This document shows, piece by piece, positions 24,451-36,299 of a DNA stretch of 64,000 bases (its first letter is position 1; each line of letters begins with the position of its first letter). Location of the stretch: NCBI RefSeq assembly GCF_011075055.1, contig NC_058145.1, positions 6,543,228 to 6,607,227 on the forward strand, read 5' to 3'. The stretch comes from Mangifera indica (Eukaryota; Streptophyta; Magnoliopsida; Sapindales; Anacardiaceae). The position numbers were made by a program, and so were the translations under genes. The notes beneath the pieces were generated by a model. The model was not told where the DNA came from, ran no database searches, and saw only the letters and a program-made list of their open reading frames with translations.

Positions 24451-24699
24451 GCTCAAAACAAGTCGTCTCAAATAATAGCAAACTGTGCCAATGTCAATGA
24501 AAATTTAATCTTGGAAATTTCGTTTTGTTGTACACTAAAAGTAACCTTTGCTCAAAAGTGTCATGCCTCATTCGGGATTCTTAATTGATTGCTGAAGTCC
24601 TCACGGTTTTTTTTTATGGGAAACATCTTGTAAAAAAAAAATCATTATCATGACAAACTTGATAAGAATTTTGGAAAAAACACACATAAAATTGAATAT

Positions 24700-25040
24700 A
24701 AAAATAAAAAAAATTTAAATTTTGAAAACTATACGTCGAAAAATTGTAAATGAAAACAAAACGAAAAACAAACCTGAAATTCAAAAACTATATATTGAAA
24801 AACCTAAGAATGATTAATACTAAAAAATATAAAAATAAAAAAAATATATGTAAAAAAACCTAGGAATTATAGAACTCGAAAATAGACCTTAAATTTGAAA
24901 CTATACATCAGAAAATCTTAAATTGACAAAAACTAATTTAAAATTTGAAAACTAAACATTGAAAGATTAAGAATAACAAAAATACCAAAACGTATCTAAA
25001 ATTTGAAAATTACATATTGAAAAACTTAAAAGTGACAAAA
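24700..25040 (-). repeat. Subterminal tandem repeats of M1
   Basis: About five degenerate units of roughly 60 bp, each with a TTTTCAA(T/C)(A/G)TATAGTTTT(C/G)AAATTT-type core in minus orientation. They are the inverted counterpart of the array at 31970-32360. Confidence 0.7.
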
Positions 25041-25680
25041 ATAAAAAAATGGCACCCCTAGGCTTATGGTTCAAAATACCTCTTCCTTGGAGTTTCCCCT
25101 GTAGTCCCTTAGAGTGCTCATTGTTTGGAATTTTGCAATCTCCCCTTCCCACATGGTGTTGATCCAACTTGGGGAATCCCAAGGTCCCTCAAGTTGGATA
25201 GTTGGCCAAATTCATCTATTTTTTGACCAAAAATTATCATTTCAATATCTTATTTCAACAATAATCAAATCTAAATTTATTATAACACAATATTCCTCAA
25301 CAAATTTAATCAAAACAAGCAAAAATCAATACAATTTATGCATAGTTCAAAACAAAAAATTCCAAACTAATAACTCTTAAAATTTTTATCAAATCGGTTA
25401 AATCGAAATACTAAAATAATTTAAATAAGACAAGGGATGATGTACTAATTTTTTTTGTTATTTGCATTATCAAAAAACACGAAAAATATCAAAAAAATAA
25501 AAAAAAGTTGAGTTTTCTCTGAATTTCAAGGATGAATTTGAGTGAAAAGCGGGTGGGGTGGGAAGTATTTTTGTTTATATATTATGAAATTTTACTTATT
25601 AAAATAAATAGTACATTTTTGTTTATCGATTAATTTTTGGGTAATTTTTAAAGTTTAGGATAATTATTTAGTACTCTGCA

Positions 25681-25764
25681 AAATATAAAAATTGAGTTAA
25701 TAAGTTGCAATTTTTTGTAAACCTAGCTATCGCGTGGTTTGTGAGCAACAGCAGCCGAAGAGCC
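25681..25764 (+). promoter_or_regulatory. Short 5' UTR/promoter region of eIF3e
   Basis: Only about 85 bp separate the apparent end of transposon M1 from the eIF3e start codon. No clear TATA box is seen at a suitable distance. The core promoter may therefore lie within M1-derived sequence. The start context GAAGAGCCATGG is favourable. Confidence 0.4.
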
Positions 25765-28700
25765 ATGGCGAGTTACGACCTCACGCAGCGCATAGCTCCC
25801 AACCTCGACCGGCACCTTGTCTTCCCAATACTCGAGTTCCTCCAAGAACGCCAGCTTTATCCAGATGAACAGATCCTCAAGTCCAAGATCGAGTTGTTGA
25901 ACAAGACTAACATGGTTGATTATGCCATGGACATTCACAAGAGCCTCTACCACACAGAAGATGTTCCTCAAGATATGGTGGAACGGAGGGTGGAGGTTGT
26001 GGCTAGGTTGAAAGCTCTCGAGGAAGCTGCTGCTCCGTTGGTCTCCTTCTTGCAGAACCCTTCGGCCGTTCAAGAGTTGAGGCCTGATAAACATTATAAT
26101 TTGCAGATGCTTAATGACCGCTACCAGGTTTTGTTTCTTCGTTTCGCATATTATTTTCTTTGCTTTTTTATATTAATTGTCTTTCTTATTTATATATTCT
26201 TGTTAATGAAATCTAGGAATTTAGTGACAGAAAGTTAATGTATATAGTAGCAATTTACTTTAGCTAAATCTTAGGGAAGGTCAATTTGTATTTTTTTAAT
26301 CTGCTTCTGAAAATTAAGGCTTAAAGTGAGAAAATGTATTATTGTTTGTAAGTTGAGTATGCTTTTGGGGCTTATGAATCTAATGGTTTTGACTTTTTTT
26401 CTCTTTTAATTACATGAGACAAAGCGATGGGTAAACTGTCGATTATCCATTATAGTACTATTGGGTATTATAATTCTGTTTTATATATTCTTAGGGTGAT
26501 TTTGATAAGTTTGTGATATTTTAGAAGTTACAGAAAATTAATGTATATTGAAGCAGATTACTTTAGCCAGTCTTAGGGAAGGTTAATGTGATTTTTCTTT
26601 GGTGTTCGGCTTTCAAGTTTTTTCTTTTTGTTTTTTATCTGATGCTGAAAAATTAGGGCTTAAATTGAATATTTATTTTTTGTAAGTTGCGTATTCACTT
26701 TTGGCTTGTGGATCTAAAGGTATGTTGTTTCTCTGTTATTTATTTCATTAGGTCGAAGCAATGGGTAAACCATTAATTATTAATTGGACTATTGGGTTGT
26801 TTTTATTGTTGCTGTTCTTGTGAGTGAGATTGATACACTTGTAGATGGTTTTATGTCATTAATTCTGGATGTGGCTAAGATGGAAGAAAAAAGTTATCTT
26901 GTAAAGGGCTGTCCCAAGTTAGCTGTAAACTTTTATTATCTTGTGTTGGTACTGTGAATGTTTTTGGGAAGTATATTATCTTAGGATTTAAACTAGGGAA
27001 AAGAAGTTCTTGGATTGGCTGTGTTTCTGATGATTATTTTATCATTTAATTCTCAAACTTTTTGCCTTTACTCTGGCAAGAAACGTGCTTTTCTATTTTT
27101 AATTAGATTTAACTTGTGAAATTATTCATCTTTTCTTAGTTATTTTTTATCAGATTGGTCCAGACCAGATAGAGGCATTATATCAGTATGCCAAGTTTCA
27201 GTTTGAGTGTGGGAACTACTCAGGTGCTGCCGACTATCTTTATCAGTACAGAGCCTTGTGCACAAACAGTGAAAGGAGGTTGAGTGCACTATGGGGAAAG
27301 TTGGCGGCAGAGATATTGATGCAGAACTGGGATATTGCTCTTGAAGAACTTAATCAGTTGAAAGAAAAAGTTGATGATTCAAAGGTTTTTTCCTTTTTGA
27401 GAATATAATCATACATATTTTTGTTTCCTAATTGCATCCTAGTACTGTTTCAGTGTAATGCCCATAGTGTACCAATTGGTTTACTTTTGTTGCAGAGTTT
27501 TTCGTCTCCTTTGAGTCAGATGCAAAGTAGAATCTGGCTGATGCATTGGAGTTTGTTCATCTTTTTCAATCATGACAATGGAAGAACGCAGATCATTGAC
27601 TTGTTCAATCAGGATAAGTATGGCATTTGGATTGTTCTTTTTTTAAATTTTGGGTTCTTATACACAATTATTATAATGGAAAATTTATCATGCTTCATTT
27701 AGGGTCAAGTACATCTCATATCTCTCTTCCTTACAATTTTTTTATTCTTTTGGACTTCTATCAGCTTTTTGGATGCTGATTTTACTAAATCAAATTTATG
27801 AACTTCTCATCTGTTACTGCCAATGCAGTTTTTAAATTTCTTTTTCACTACCAAAACTTTGTGCAAGAGATTATGATACCATGAATTGTTTTATGATTGT
27901 TTTTTGGTGATATGGAAACTACTGTATGATTAGCGGGGTCCCTAGTTTTTATTGATGCATCTTTCATTTTTTAATCTAATTTACATACGATTCATTTGTA
28001 ATATTGGAAGTCATTTTTCATGCCTGAACAAATCATAAGTATTTTAAATCCCACTCTTGTCTCAAGTATAGAAGTAAAGATTTGAAGCAAAGAGGAATAT
28101 CTGTTTCTCTAGTGCTTTAAATTCTTGTTTAATGTTAGAAAAAAAAATTGTCCTTAATTATAATAATTGTGTTTGCCCTAACATTGTTAATTGTCTTTTA
28201 AACATTCTATTGCAAGCTATAATGTTATTGGATCTACTATCTGTTTATTATTATTATTCTATTCTTGTAATCTGAGAAGATGGGATTATCATTTGTCAGG
28301 TATCTCAATGCCATTCAAACAAATGCTCCCCATCTCCTACGTTATTTAGCAACTGCATTCATTGTCAATAAGAGGAGGAGACCTCAATTCAAAGACTTTG
28401 TTAAGGTTATTCAGCAAGAGCAGTACTCTTACAAAGATCCTATTACAGAGTTTTTGGCATGTGTGTATGTCAATTATGACTTCGATGGTGCACAAAAGAA
28501 GATGAGAGAGTGTGAAGAAGTAAGTTTCTTTAACCTGGTGTGACTCTTACTAGCTATTTTAACATACCAAGTCATCTATATGCATATGTAGATATTATTT
28601 GTGTCATGGAAGTTAGAAACTGACATGGGATTTGGCGTAGATTTCTGTTTTTATGCTTTCCTTTTCGTCTTTATATCTAGTATATTTTTTACACTTTGTT

Positions 28701-29750
28701 GTCTGCACCTATATTTGTAAGAGGCTGCTAAAATATTTGCCTTAAGCTTCAATCCTGTTTGCCTTAACCTTGTATGCATATGTAGGTGATATTAAATGAT
28801 CCCTTCCTGGGCAAACGATTAGAAGAAGGCAACTTTTCTACTGTACCACTGAGAGATGAGTTCCTTGAAAATGCTCGGCTATTTATCTTTGAGACCTATT
28901 GCCGAATTCATCAGCGTATTGATATGGGGTAAGTGTTTGTTTTCCTATACTCTTTAGTTAAATGCTTGGGAATATATACTATCTGTGCAAAACAAAATTT
29001 AACCAATTCTTCTATCTCTACCAGTGATCTTCCACTACATAACTTACCTTTAATTGCCTGAATCTTGACCTTTTTACAGTATTCTGTTTAATGAAAAATT
29101 TTTCCGAAGTATTTGAAATATAGACAAACATTGTCAGATAAATCTGGAGGGTTGTTGGGACAGCTATATTCTGCATAACACTGGCATCATGTATAATTTT
29201 GAAGTTATGATGATATTCTATGTAAAGTACAGGTAAATACAAAGCAAGAACCATGAAACATGTGTAACAATATTGAGGGGAAACTAAAATCGTATACTGA
29301 TATTTTTTAAAGACCTCATCTTTGCATAACTTGTTTGTGAATCCTGTTTCTTTTATTGACTTGATTTGCAATCTTTATTTGTGGCAGAGTGCTTGCTGAG
29401 AAGTTGAATCTGAATTATGAGGAGGCTGAAAGATGGATTGTGAATCTTATCCGGAGCTCAAAACTTGATGCCAAAATTGATACAAAGACAGGAACTGTTA
29501 TAATGGAGCCTAGCCATCTAAATGTGTAAGATTTTTTCTATGCATATTGTATCTTTGCATAACGATGCATCTTTTTTCCTATGTTTCATGTTGTTCTTCT
29601 TCCACACTTTGGATTTCTCTGTTAACTTTCTATTTTACTCTTTATTTCAGGTATGAGCAATTGATAGACCACACCAAGTCACTATCAGGACGTACCTACA
29701 AGCTAGTCAGTCAGCTTATGGAACAGGCACAAACACAAGCTGCTCGTTGA
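25765..29750 (+). CDS. EIF3E: eIF3e (translation initiation factor 3 subunit E), 7 coding exons
   Basis: Coding exons are 25765-26127, 27154-27384, 27496-27617, 28300-28519, 28786-28928, 29388-29525 and 29651-29750 (1317 bp, 438 aa plus stop). All junctions are GT-AG and the frame is kept. The protein begins [20 protein letters not shown]. It contains the eIF3 subunit 6 N-terminal domain (about 5-140; [30 protein letters not shown]) and a PCI domain (about 220-395; [53 protein letters not shown]). It closely matches plant eIF3e proteins of about 440 aa. eIF3e is a PCI subunit of the eIF3 complex, which brings mRNA to the 40S ribosome; in plants it also meets the COP9 signalosome. The ATG at 25765 is chosen because upstream in-frame codons from 25705 are not conserved and lie in UTR-like sequence. 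A DUF1985 transposon ends about 0.1 kb upstream and a foldback MULE lies 0.56 kb downstream. Confidence 0.96.
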
Positions 29751-30300
29751 TGTGGTGATCAATTATTTCTTGTTTTTTCTGAGTTGGAACAAAGATAAAA
29801 ATCCAGTATTTTTGTAGGATATTTATAATTATGTTCTCAATGTTTGCTGTAAACTTGTTTATTTTTAAAAAGATCATTACTTGAGCAAATTGTTTGGCAA
29901 AATTTTGCTATTGCATTTCTACTGGGAGCTTTATAGGAAATTTTTTATGGTTTTACTTGTAGTTGAAGACAGCTTGAGTTGTTTGACAAAATAATCATAA
30001 ATATAATTGATAGAAAACAAGTTGTGTTCCAAAGAAGCTTCCTCATCCTAAACAATCTCTTTATAAGACTGGCTGTACATCCAAAACTTTCATGAGCAAG
30101 AGCTTCATCTTTTTCTAGGTATGATTTATTTATTTTCAGGTTTTTTTATCCTCTTTTTGAGGTTTTCTATCTTCCTGAATTTCTTTTCAGTCTTTCCCTC
30201 TCAACCATTTTAGGATTGTTGGATTAGAGGTGTTTATAAATTGAATTTTGTATGGAATGGTAGATTTGGGTTGGTTATCCATGAAAATCGGAAATTTTCT
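29751..30300 (+). other. 3' flank of eIF3e
   Basis: T-rich 3' UTR and spacer. TTTGTAGGATATTTATAATT could serve as near-upstream polyadenylation signals, but no canonical AATAAA is seen close to the stop codon. No other gene is visible. Confidence 0.5.
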
Positions 30301-31167
30301 TTGGAACAAGGCCAAAGGACTATTTTCCACCCAAGGTATGCTAATTTCTCAAAGTTTCTCCCATTAACCTTGAAAATACTATTTACCCACTTATGACTAG
30401 TTAAAATTAACGGAATTCTAATCCCTGAAAATTTGATTTCATTTTTCTCCCTAAAAGTTTAAAAGCTAATATTTTCTTTCCCAATCTAAGTTTGAAAAAA
30501 TCAAATTTCCCCCTTAGGGTTTAGTTTCAAAATCTGATCATCTTTTTTGATATCATCGTCAGTTGTCTCTCCCTCCTGATGGCTCCCCATCCTTCGACGA
30601 GCTGCCTCACCTTCACCTTAGTTCTTCCGACGTCCAAAAACGTCGTTTGGAAAAAGGAATCGTCTTCTCGAACGAAGATGAGATGTCTTTCTAGAGGAAG
30701 ACGATCGTCTTCTCGAATGAAGAGGAGACGTCTTCCCAGAGGAAGATGAGTCCTCTTGTCTTCGTCTAGGAAGAAGATCGTCTTCTCAAACGACGTTTTT
30801 GGACGTCGGAGGGGTTGAGGTGGAGGTGAGGTAGTACGATGGAGGATGGGGAGTCGTCGGGAGGGAGAGACGGTCGACGATGGCACTAGAGAAGGTGATC
30901 GGATTTTGAAACTAAACCTTAGGGGGGAAATGTAATTTTTTTAAACTTGGTTTAGGGAAGAAAAGTTTGTTTTTAAACTTTTAAGGGAGAAAATGAAATA
31001 ATATTTAAGTTTATTTTTAATATTAACTATAAAATGATGATTTTGTCTTTAAAATTAATAGATTTAAATGGCTATAGGTGGATAAATAGTATTTTCAAAG
31101 TTAATGGGAGAAACTTTGAAAAATCAGCATACTTTGGGTGGGAAATAGTCCTTTGGCCTTGGAACAA
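30301..31167. mobile_element. Foldback Mutator-like element MULE-2 (30310-31158) with perfect 9-bp TSDs
   Basis: GGCCAAAGGACTATTTTCC at the left end and its complement at the right end are flanked by identical 9-bp duplications TTGGAACAA (30301-30309 and 31159-31167). The inverted repeat continues almost to the centre, with inner GACGTCTTC/GAAGACG-type palindromes (about 30600-30830). No transposase is encoded. The antisense frame at 30527-30886 is a palindrome artefact. The perfect duplication makes this the youngest-looking copy. Confidence 0.92.
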
Positions 31168-31969
31168 TCCTAAAATATGGGAGAAAAAGAACTGGTTTGA
31201 AGCCTAATTATCAAAAGGGAAATCAAATTAAATTCTCAAAATATACCCAAAAAAAACAAAAATATCCATCTTTATTAACACAAAATAAAAATATCCAAAT
31301 TATGTGAACAGATGAAAGTGCGCTCATGTAAACAAATAAAACGAATGTGTGATTTCCCCAAAATCACTGTTGAATTTTGGGGAAATATTTCGTCTCCAGC
31401 GCAGCTTTCACAAGGCGCACAAGATGACTTTTCTTTGGTGATTTTTTCTAGTTTTCTGGCAATGAAAATGGTAAAAGAAGTTAGTACATGGTCCCTTGTC
31501 ATGTTTTAATTATTTTGGAGTTGAAATTATATTGATTAGATGAAGATTTTGAATATTTTTAGTTTTGAACATTTGATTTTATGAGTCGATTTTTGTTTTA
31601 GATAAATTGATCGAGGGTTATTGTATTAGAATAAGTTAGATTCATTTTTTGTTGAAATAGTACTTGAAAAATGAACATTTGGTTAGAAAATATGGATCTC
31701 AGGGGTTGACGCTCCACCTCGAGGAATCTTGAGGTGGATAATCTTCCCTTGGGGTGGAGCGAGGCCTTGGGTAATCTCAAGGGAAAATGGGAAATTGTGA
31801 TTTTTTAAATAATAAACATCTTGGGGGACCTCGAGTGAGTTCGTGCGATGGGGGAAAATTTTGATATTTTAAATAGTGAAACTTGGGTAGGGGGAACTGT
31901 TTGTTTTTAAATAGTATTGATATTTAAGGGGGCAACTCATGAGTTCAGGGGGCAAATAAATATTGTTTT

Positions 31970-32360
31970 TTATTCTAGGGTTTTTCAATATGTGATTTTA
32001 GAATTTCATCTTCATTTTTTTCTAGGATTTTTTGACATATAATTTTTGAATTTTAGTCTTATTTTTTTAATTTTCCCATTCTAGGTGTTTTTCAACATGT
32101 AATTTTTGAATTTCAGATTTGACTTTTTATATTTCCCTTTTTAGGATTTTTCAACGTGTAGTTTTTGAATTTTAGATCCGATTTTTTATTTATTCCATTA
32201 TACGATTTTTTGGGGTGTAGTTTTCCAATTTTAGATCTATTTTTTTCAATTTTTTTATTTTGGAGATATTTCAATGTTTAGTTTTTGAATTTTAGGTCTG
32301 TTTTTTTAATTTTTCTCATTTAGGGGGTTTTTGGACATGTAGGATATGAATTTGAGATTT
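31970..32360 (+). repeat. Subterminal tandem repeats of M2
   Basis: About six units of 60-65 bp, each with TTTTTCAA(C/T)(A/G)TGTA(G/A)TTTTTGAATTTTAG-like cores. The inverted counterpart lies at 24700-25040 in M1. Confidence 0.78.
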
Positions 32361-32699
32361 TTTTTTCTAATTATTGTAGAAATTGATAGGTTATAGATAT
32401 GTATTTCATATTGATTTCAAATTTTATGTCCGTATTTACGAAATTTTTATCAAATTTGTCGTGATAAAAATGGCTTTTTCACAAAAAGTTTCCTAAAATT
32501 GAAAATGTGAGGACCTAAGGAGAATTAAGAATTCCTGATGAGGTGTGACACTTTCGAGTAGAATGACATCACGCATGTAGCGAAATGCTATATCCAAGAT
32601 AAATCTCTACATTCTCATAATAGCAATTTAGGTTGATTAAAAGGACGTGTTTAAGGCACTTCCTTCACCTATGAGACACAAGATTCAATGGAGTGTTGG

Positions 32700-34513
32700 T
32701 ACACTCCATCCTGTTAAAGCAATTGTACTCGAGTGATGCGAGAAATCAGTTCAGTTCTGGATTAAAGGGGTTGATGTGAGGTTTAGCCTGTTCGAGTTTA
32801 CACTTATTACCAGGCTAAACTTCAGTTGGTCCATTGAGATGAGAATATATATTTAGACCTTATAGTTTGTGTCATAGGGTAATGTTTGTGTTGTGTCAGT
32901 TTGGGTTTCATGTTAGAAACTTTTAGCTCTAACCATTCTAATTAAAATTGTGTCGAAATTTTTTAACTCTAATCTAACTATTTAATATTCGAGTTACCTT
33001 AACCTAATTCGAATTGACCCAAAATTATCTATTATTTTTTTTTTGTTTTAATTTCTTTATCAAATTACTCCAACCTATTATTGATAAAACACACAATATA
33101 ACATTTTGTCTTATTAATAAATGATCTAAAAATTTTTATATTAAGACTTTTAAAACATGTCAATAATCTAATTAACCAAATCAAATTTTAACTACTAAAT
33201 AATAAAATAAAGTATTGAAATAAAAATAAAAACAATATAAGTAGTTATAATTATACAAAGATACAACTATATACAATTTATAAAGATTTCAAATTCTTAC
33301 CATATAGATACAATATATAATTATAATATGAGTAAGACCTTAAAATATATCTATAATTTGACTAATTAAATTAAATTATTACTACTTATTAATAAAATAA
33401 AATATTTAAATAAGAGTAAATAATAATATAAGTAATTATAATTATATAAAGATACAATTATATTCGATCTATACAGAGTTTAACTAATGATGATATTGTC
33501 TTTCAATATTTTTATAATTTATCTCTAACCAATTCTATTAAAGTAATATTTTTTCAAAACATTCGAATCGATTCAGGTCATATTCGGTTACTTTTGTGTA
33601 AACCTTAATACTACTTGATTTAATTTCAAATCGTATTAGGTTAACCAAAAATAAATTTCGTGTAAAAAAAGTCAACCCTAAATCGATATTTTTTTGTGTC
33701 ATGTTAGGTTAATGGGTCATGTTGAAAATTGTTAGCTTTATATATATATTCCATGGGGTACCAGAGAAAGGATTTGCGACACCTATTTCTAAGAAAGTCA
33801 GAAGGTGAAATACGAAGATTTGGAGTGAGTTTTTGCAGTAAGGCCATGAGAGGATGATGATATTGATGTTATTAAATTGACCCTTTTGTATTGCCTTTAT
33901 ATGGTGTTATTAAGAAGAGATAAACGAAATATGGTATCTCTAGAGTATCTCCAATTGATTGATCACTTCAACGGATTTAATTTTTACCCATGAGGTGTAT
34001 GGGCATAGGATATAACCTACCAATCGATGTGTTAGGTGATTGAAAGGATATGCTTTAGTCAGATAAAAGATCTATATAAGTACTATGTCTATGAGTTCCT
34101 TCTCGCATTCCAAGTAAGCGTATAATTGTGACTAATTTTTGTTGATTGCCAAAAAAAAAAAATAATTACAGTTATCATTGATGAAATTTAAACATTGATA
34201 TTGACATTTCAGTTTTGGATATACGAGATGATGTACACACTGTATAATTGGGTAGATTTAGTTGATGTTAAGGCATTTCCGCACATGTTCAAGTGGCAGA
34301 CGAGAGAGATCCCTGCATGGAGTCATTTAGGAATTATATTATTCGGTGATAAGGTCTATAATTATTAATTGATTAGTTGATTGATTAATTAATTAAGTGA
34401 TTCAAAAATGTTTATTTATATATTTTAATGAGTAGGATGATGTAACTGACCCACTCGTCCTTCAAAAAATAAAGAGGCTACACCTTACTATGTCAACGTC
34501 ATTGCCTAAATGG
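32700..34513 (+). pseudogene. DUF1985-like coding exons of M2
   Basis: Near 32740-32840 the translation gives FWIKGVDVRFSLFEFTLITRL, the DUF1985 signature (RFSLxEFALITGL). It is broken by an AT-rich insertion (about 32845-33745). It resumes near 33780 and has EDDDIDVIKLTLLYCLYMVLL, a LIDHFNGFNFYP block and FLLAFQ, ending at 34113 before GTAAGC. The next exon, 34213-34353, starts FWIYEMMYTLYNW. Another starts at 34436 (DDVTDPLVLQK). Stops (for example after FNFYP) show it is a pseudogene. M1 shares the exon structure. Confidence 0.7.
32845..33745. mobile_element. AT-rich insertion interrupting the DUF1985 exon
   Basis: M1 is continuous across this point while M2 has about 900 bp of extra AT-rich DNA. 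The insert has TGTGTCATAGGGTAATG near its left end and TGTGTCATGTTAGGTTAATGG near its right end, reminiscent of a widespread plant repeat with GTGTCGTGTC(A/G)GGTT motifs. It encodes nothing I can recognise. Both flanks are TA-simple, so the target duplication cannot be read. Confidence 0.55.
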
Positions 34514-35013
34514 GTATGTCGAGTCCTCAGTTTCCTCCTCAACATCTTTCTCATCAAGAGACGACGTATCTACTTTTGATGAGGTTACTTCTGCTGCCAT
34601 GACACTTGTCAACATCCAGCCTACTGCTTATCCTAACATTGAAGCCCCTATGATTAAGCCTAGTACTCATCTTGATGTTTATCTCCTGCCACTGAGCCCA
34701 CCACTTGTCCTAACTTTCTACCCCCTATAAGCAAGCATATATCCCTAAAGTCATTCGTTCGACCCTCTTATGATGTTGCACTTGTTCTGTCCCCTTTTGA
34801 TACTACATTATCTTAATAGGGCAATCTTATATTAGGTAGGATGTCTAGTATGGAGGATTGAATGTCTTGTATAGAAGACCAGATGTCTCGTATGGAGATT
34901 GTCTAGATGACAAGATGACTCATCTAAAGGGTAGGATGAGTCGTCAGCACATGTTGACCCATATTCACTCAAATACTATTGTCTAGGTTTAAATTTTATT
35001 TACCCCTGTGTTA

Positions 35014-35424
35014 TATAGTGACTCTGTATACTGACTTGTATACCTTTTTATAGCATTCTTGTGATGATGATGACAAGCCTTTTCCTATGGGCCATGTTAT
35101 GACATCTATTCCCTTAGTCAAGGTTCATAAAAAATTGTTACAACAACCTATATAGTGATTATGTATACTAACTTGTATATCTTGTTACAACCTTTTTGCG
35201 AGGTTGATGATAAGCTTTTTCCCGTGGGCCACGTTATGTCATCTTCTCCTTTACTCGAGGTTTGTAATAATTTGCTACGGTAGCCTATATAGTGACTCTA
35301 TATACTAACTCGTATATCTTACAGTTTTCTTACGAGGGTGATGACAGACCTTCGCCTATGGGCCATATTATGGCATCTCCTCCCTTAGCCAAGGTTTGTA
35401 ATAATTTGTTACAACAACCTATAT
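35014..35424 (+). repeat. Three tandem copies of a ~135-bp exon-intron unit in M2
   Basis: Units start at about 35014, 35150 and 35286, each with TATATAGTGA(C/T)T ... CT(T/C)GTATA(C/T)CTT, then a 70-bp exon-like part ending AAG/GAG|GTT. Translations are HSCDDDDKPFPMGHVMTSIP, FL-EVDDKLFPVGHVMSSSP (one base missing) and FSYEGDDRPSPMGHIMASPP. The preceding AG and following GTT(T/C) fit splice sites. M1 does not show the array. Confidence 0.75.
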
Positions 35425-36299
35425 ATGTTGTTATTGATAATAAACCATTTATTATTAATCTTTGAACAAGGAATAAGACATAAGAGATCATTGGTTAAGG
35501 GTTCTCCATATGCATCATCCTCGATTGTGGAGGTAAGTACATTATTATTCTTTAGTCAGTCTAATGCAATTCAATCTAATAGAGTGATTAATAGTTTTTT
35601 GTTGTCTTTTAAGAATGAACATTTGGTCTTCCTTGTTGACCTACCACCCAGTGCTAGCAAATGAGTGGTTGACATTGGCTCACAAAGGAACGAGTTGGTT
35701 GATTTATTGTCACAGAGAGATCCTAATAAGGTGTATATTTATTTATATATGTTTGCAAATGAAAACATTTGAAGGTTATTTATAAACATTATGTTCCATC
35801 TCCAAGCAATTAGAGGGGTTCAAATGGTGGACTTAACATTACAAGAGGATTCCTCAATTAAACCTCATTCTCATTACGTATAAAAGGTAACATTACCCAT
35901 TCGATCGAGTGTGTTATTTAAGATTAACTATTTATTAAACAAATTTCTCGATTTGTAAATGTGGTACAAATTGCTTATAATCGGGTTGTTAAGAAGGGTT
36001 TACTTGTTTGCACCTCATACACAAACCCATTGAAACCAAGGGTCAGATGAGTGAATTGTACAATTCCAGCTATGACCACAAAACATGAAAAACATTCTAG
36101 GAGTGGTATGAGGAAGCTAAAGGATCTGACGCCCATAAGGTATATAACATCATAGCAAAGTCCAAAGTAACCTTATGGAGCATGGTTATGGAGCTGCGCT
36201 AGTGGCTAACCGACGAGGTAAGTAGACTTTATACAATGAATTACTTTAAATGTTTTATTTTTCCATGTAAACATAACCATTATTGCTTTCATATCGATT

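Larger units (their letters stand above)
22907..25680 (-). mobile_element. DUF1985-type transposon copy M1, inverted relative to M2
   Basis: In minus orientation it starts about 25680 (AAATTACCCAAAAATT), close to the eIF3e 5' UTR, passes through a subterminal array of roughly 60-bp repeats (about 25040-24700), then a DUF1985-like coding region, and ends at about 22907 (GGGAAATTAAATTATATACC). This end resembles the 5' end of M2 (31217, GGGAAATCAAATTAAATT), which suggests terminal inverted repeats. Segments such as TTGTCATGATAA, GGATTCTTAATT and AGTGTCATGCCTCAT recur in M2. No Ulp1 part is present, so M1 is internally deleted. Its flanks are too simple to prove a target duplication. Confidence 0.65.

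Noticed and set aside
25723..26094. Minus-strand frame of 123 codons
   Set aside because: It is the antisense shadow of eIF3e exon 1.
29018..29371. Minus-strand frame of 117 codons in eIF3e intron 5
   Set aside because: No homology recognised, AT-rich intron sequence, bounded by the splice sites of a confident gene.
35014..35424. Possible CRISPR-like regularly spaced repeat
   Set aside because: The repeats are contiguous exon-intron units in plant transposon DNA, with diverged copies and no unique spacers.
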